From: Fen-1273 sp963837815
Lineage (GTDB): Bacteria; Bacteroidota; Ignavibacteria; UBA10030; UBA6906
NCBI GenBank assembly: GCA_963837815.1
Contig: CAWIOS010000012.1
Coordinates: forward strand, 496,001 to 560,000
Reading direction: 5' to 3'
Length of the DNA stretch: 64,000 nucleotides
Shown piece after piece: positions 63,361 to 64,000 of the stretch (position 1 is the first letter of the stretch; each line of letters starts with the position of its first letter). Position numbers and translations under genes: made by a program. The notes under the pieces are model-generated. The model saw only the letters and a list, made by a program, of their open reading frames with translations, ran no database searches and was not told the DNA's origin.

Positions 63361-64000
63361 GGACGCTCGTCGTCGTGCAGGCCCGGACGGGTTCGACTCG
63401 GCTCCCCGGGAAGGTGATGATGCCCCTGGCGGGGGAACCGCTGCTCCGGCGGATGATAGAGCGGGTACAGGCGGCAAAAAGCCCGTGTGAACTCGTTGTC
63501 GCGACGACGACGGAAAGTACCGATGACGGAATACGCGCACTTTGCCGCCGGATCGGGGTGGAGTGCTTCAGCGGCCATCCGACGGACCTGCTCGACAGGC
63601 ATTACCGCGCTGCGGTCTCGTCCCGGGCGGACGAGGTCGTCAAGATCCCCTCGGATTGTCCCCTCATCGACCCGGCGGTCATTGACAGAGTTCTCGCATC
63701 CCACGCCGAACGCCGGGGGAGTGTCGATTACACGAGCAATCTCCACCCCGCGACGTATCCCGACGGCAACGACGTGGAGGTCGTCCCGTTCGCCGTTCTG
63801 GAGGAGGCCCACCGCGAAGCGGCGCGGCCGCTCGAACGGGAGCACACGACCCCCTTCATATGGGAGCGGCCGGACCGGTACCGTACCCGGAACGTTGCAT
63901 GGGAGACCGGACTGAATTACTCGATGACGCACCGCTGGACGATCGACTACCCTGAAGATTATGCATTCATCAAGACAGTCTACGACGAACTCTGGTCTCC
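63357..64000 (+). CDS. SpsF-like cytidylyltransferase family protein, 3' end beyond window
   Basis: Nucleotidyltransferase related to CMP-KDO synthetase and SpsF. The nucleotide-binding start VVVQARTGSTRLPGKVMMPL is near perfect, followed by PLLRRMIERVQAAK, VKIPSDCPLIDPAVIDRVL (metal-binding Asp) and SNLHPATYPDGNDVEVV. The family activates acidic sugars with CTP or links to spore-coat and flagellin glycans. The frame is still open at 64000, with 214 codons seen. It overlaps the upstream gene by four bases and suggests a polysaccharide or nonulosonate-type cluster continuing beyond the window. Confidence 0.9.
   Translation, partial: MRTLVVVQARTGSTRLPGKVMMPLAGEPLLRRMIERVQAAKSPCELVVATTTESTDDGIRALCRRIGVECFSGHPTDLLDRHYRAAVSSRADEVVKIPSDCPLIDPAVIDRVLASHAERRGSVDYTSNLHPATYPDGNDVEVVPFAVLEEAHREAARPLEREHTTPFIWERPDRYRTRNVAWETGLNYSMTHRWTIDYPEDYAFIKTVYDELWS

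Noticed and set aside
1..64000. CRISPR arrays, rRNA and tRNA genes
   Set aside because: No regularly spaced direct repeats, no cas-like proteins, and no sequence with conserved 16S/23S or tRNA cloverleaf features was recognised by eye. A dedicated scan would be decisive.

Overview
The window is GC-rich chromosomal DNA from a Gram-negative bacterium that is probably a non-Bacteroidales member of the Bacteroidota/Ignavibacteriota (FCB) group. The evidence is a CarboxypepD_reg-type TonB-dependent receptor, a PorV/PorQ-family barrel, a large secreted protein with a C-terminal FlgD-like/type-9-style tail, several twin-arginine leaders and sigma-70-like promoters. The phylum is inferred from gene families, because no rRNA or tRNA gene was seen.

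Positions 1-43791 form one large carbohydrate and glycoconjugate utilisation region that reads outwards in both directions from a control region at about 19781-20143. The left arm (minus strand) has two parts. The first is an outer-membrane triad: TonB receptor, 853-residue secreted protein and PorV-family barrel, closed by a strong terminator. The second is a tightly packed operon: MetE-like methyltransferase, unclassified TIM-barrel hydrolase-like protein, PhyH-type dioxygenase, cytoplasmic alpha/alpha-barrel glycosidase, two paralogous Tat-exported alpha/alpha-barrel enzymes, a probably Tat-exported PLP enzyme, and a sodium:solute symporter cut by the window edge.

The right arm (plus strand) runs from an epimerase-like TIM barrel through a cupin, a Gfo/Idh/MocA oxidoreductase, a creatininase-family amidohydrolase and a sugar MFS transporter. 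It continues with a frame-disrupted glycosidase, GH47 alpha-mannosidase, GH78 alpha-L-rhamnosidase-like enzyme, S9 and M1 peptidases, PfkB kinase, PlsC acyltransferase, fucose-isomerase-like protein, an ABC sugar permease and binding protein without an ATPase, and a GH172 (DUF2961) enzyme. Together these suggest uptake of a decorated glycan or glycoprotein, trimming of sugars, peptide cleavage and entry of monosaccharides into metabolism. The exact substrate is not determined by the sequence.

Positions 43792-47226 are visibly richer in A+T, sparsely coding and of accessory character, with a bacterioferritin, small hypothetical genes and a PepSY-like secreted protein. After this come a KDPG-aldolase/beta-propeller pair, a divergent secreted esterase and an orphan barstar (47227-52147). 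Next are a PAS histidine kinase with a NarL-type regulator, a stand-alone receiver protein and a complete TolC-MFP-RND efflux operon (52261-60652). The window ends with a membrane protein carrying an Lcl-like domain, a small hypothetical gene, and the first two genes of what looks like a surface-polysaccharide cluster (62167-64000).

Two genes have frame disruptions, mostly at homopolymer runs: 4991-7233 and 25031-27643. They may be assembly errors or real decay.
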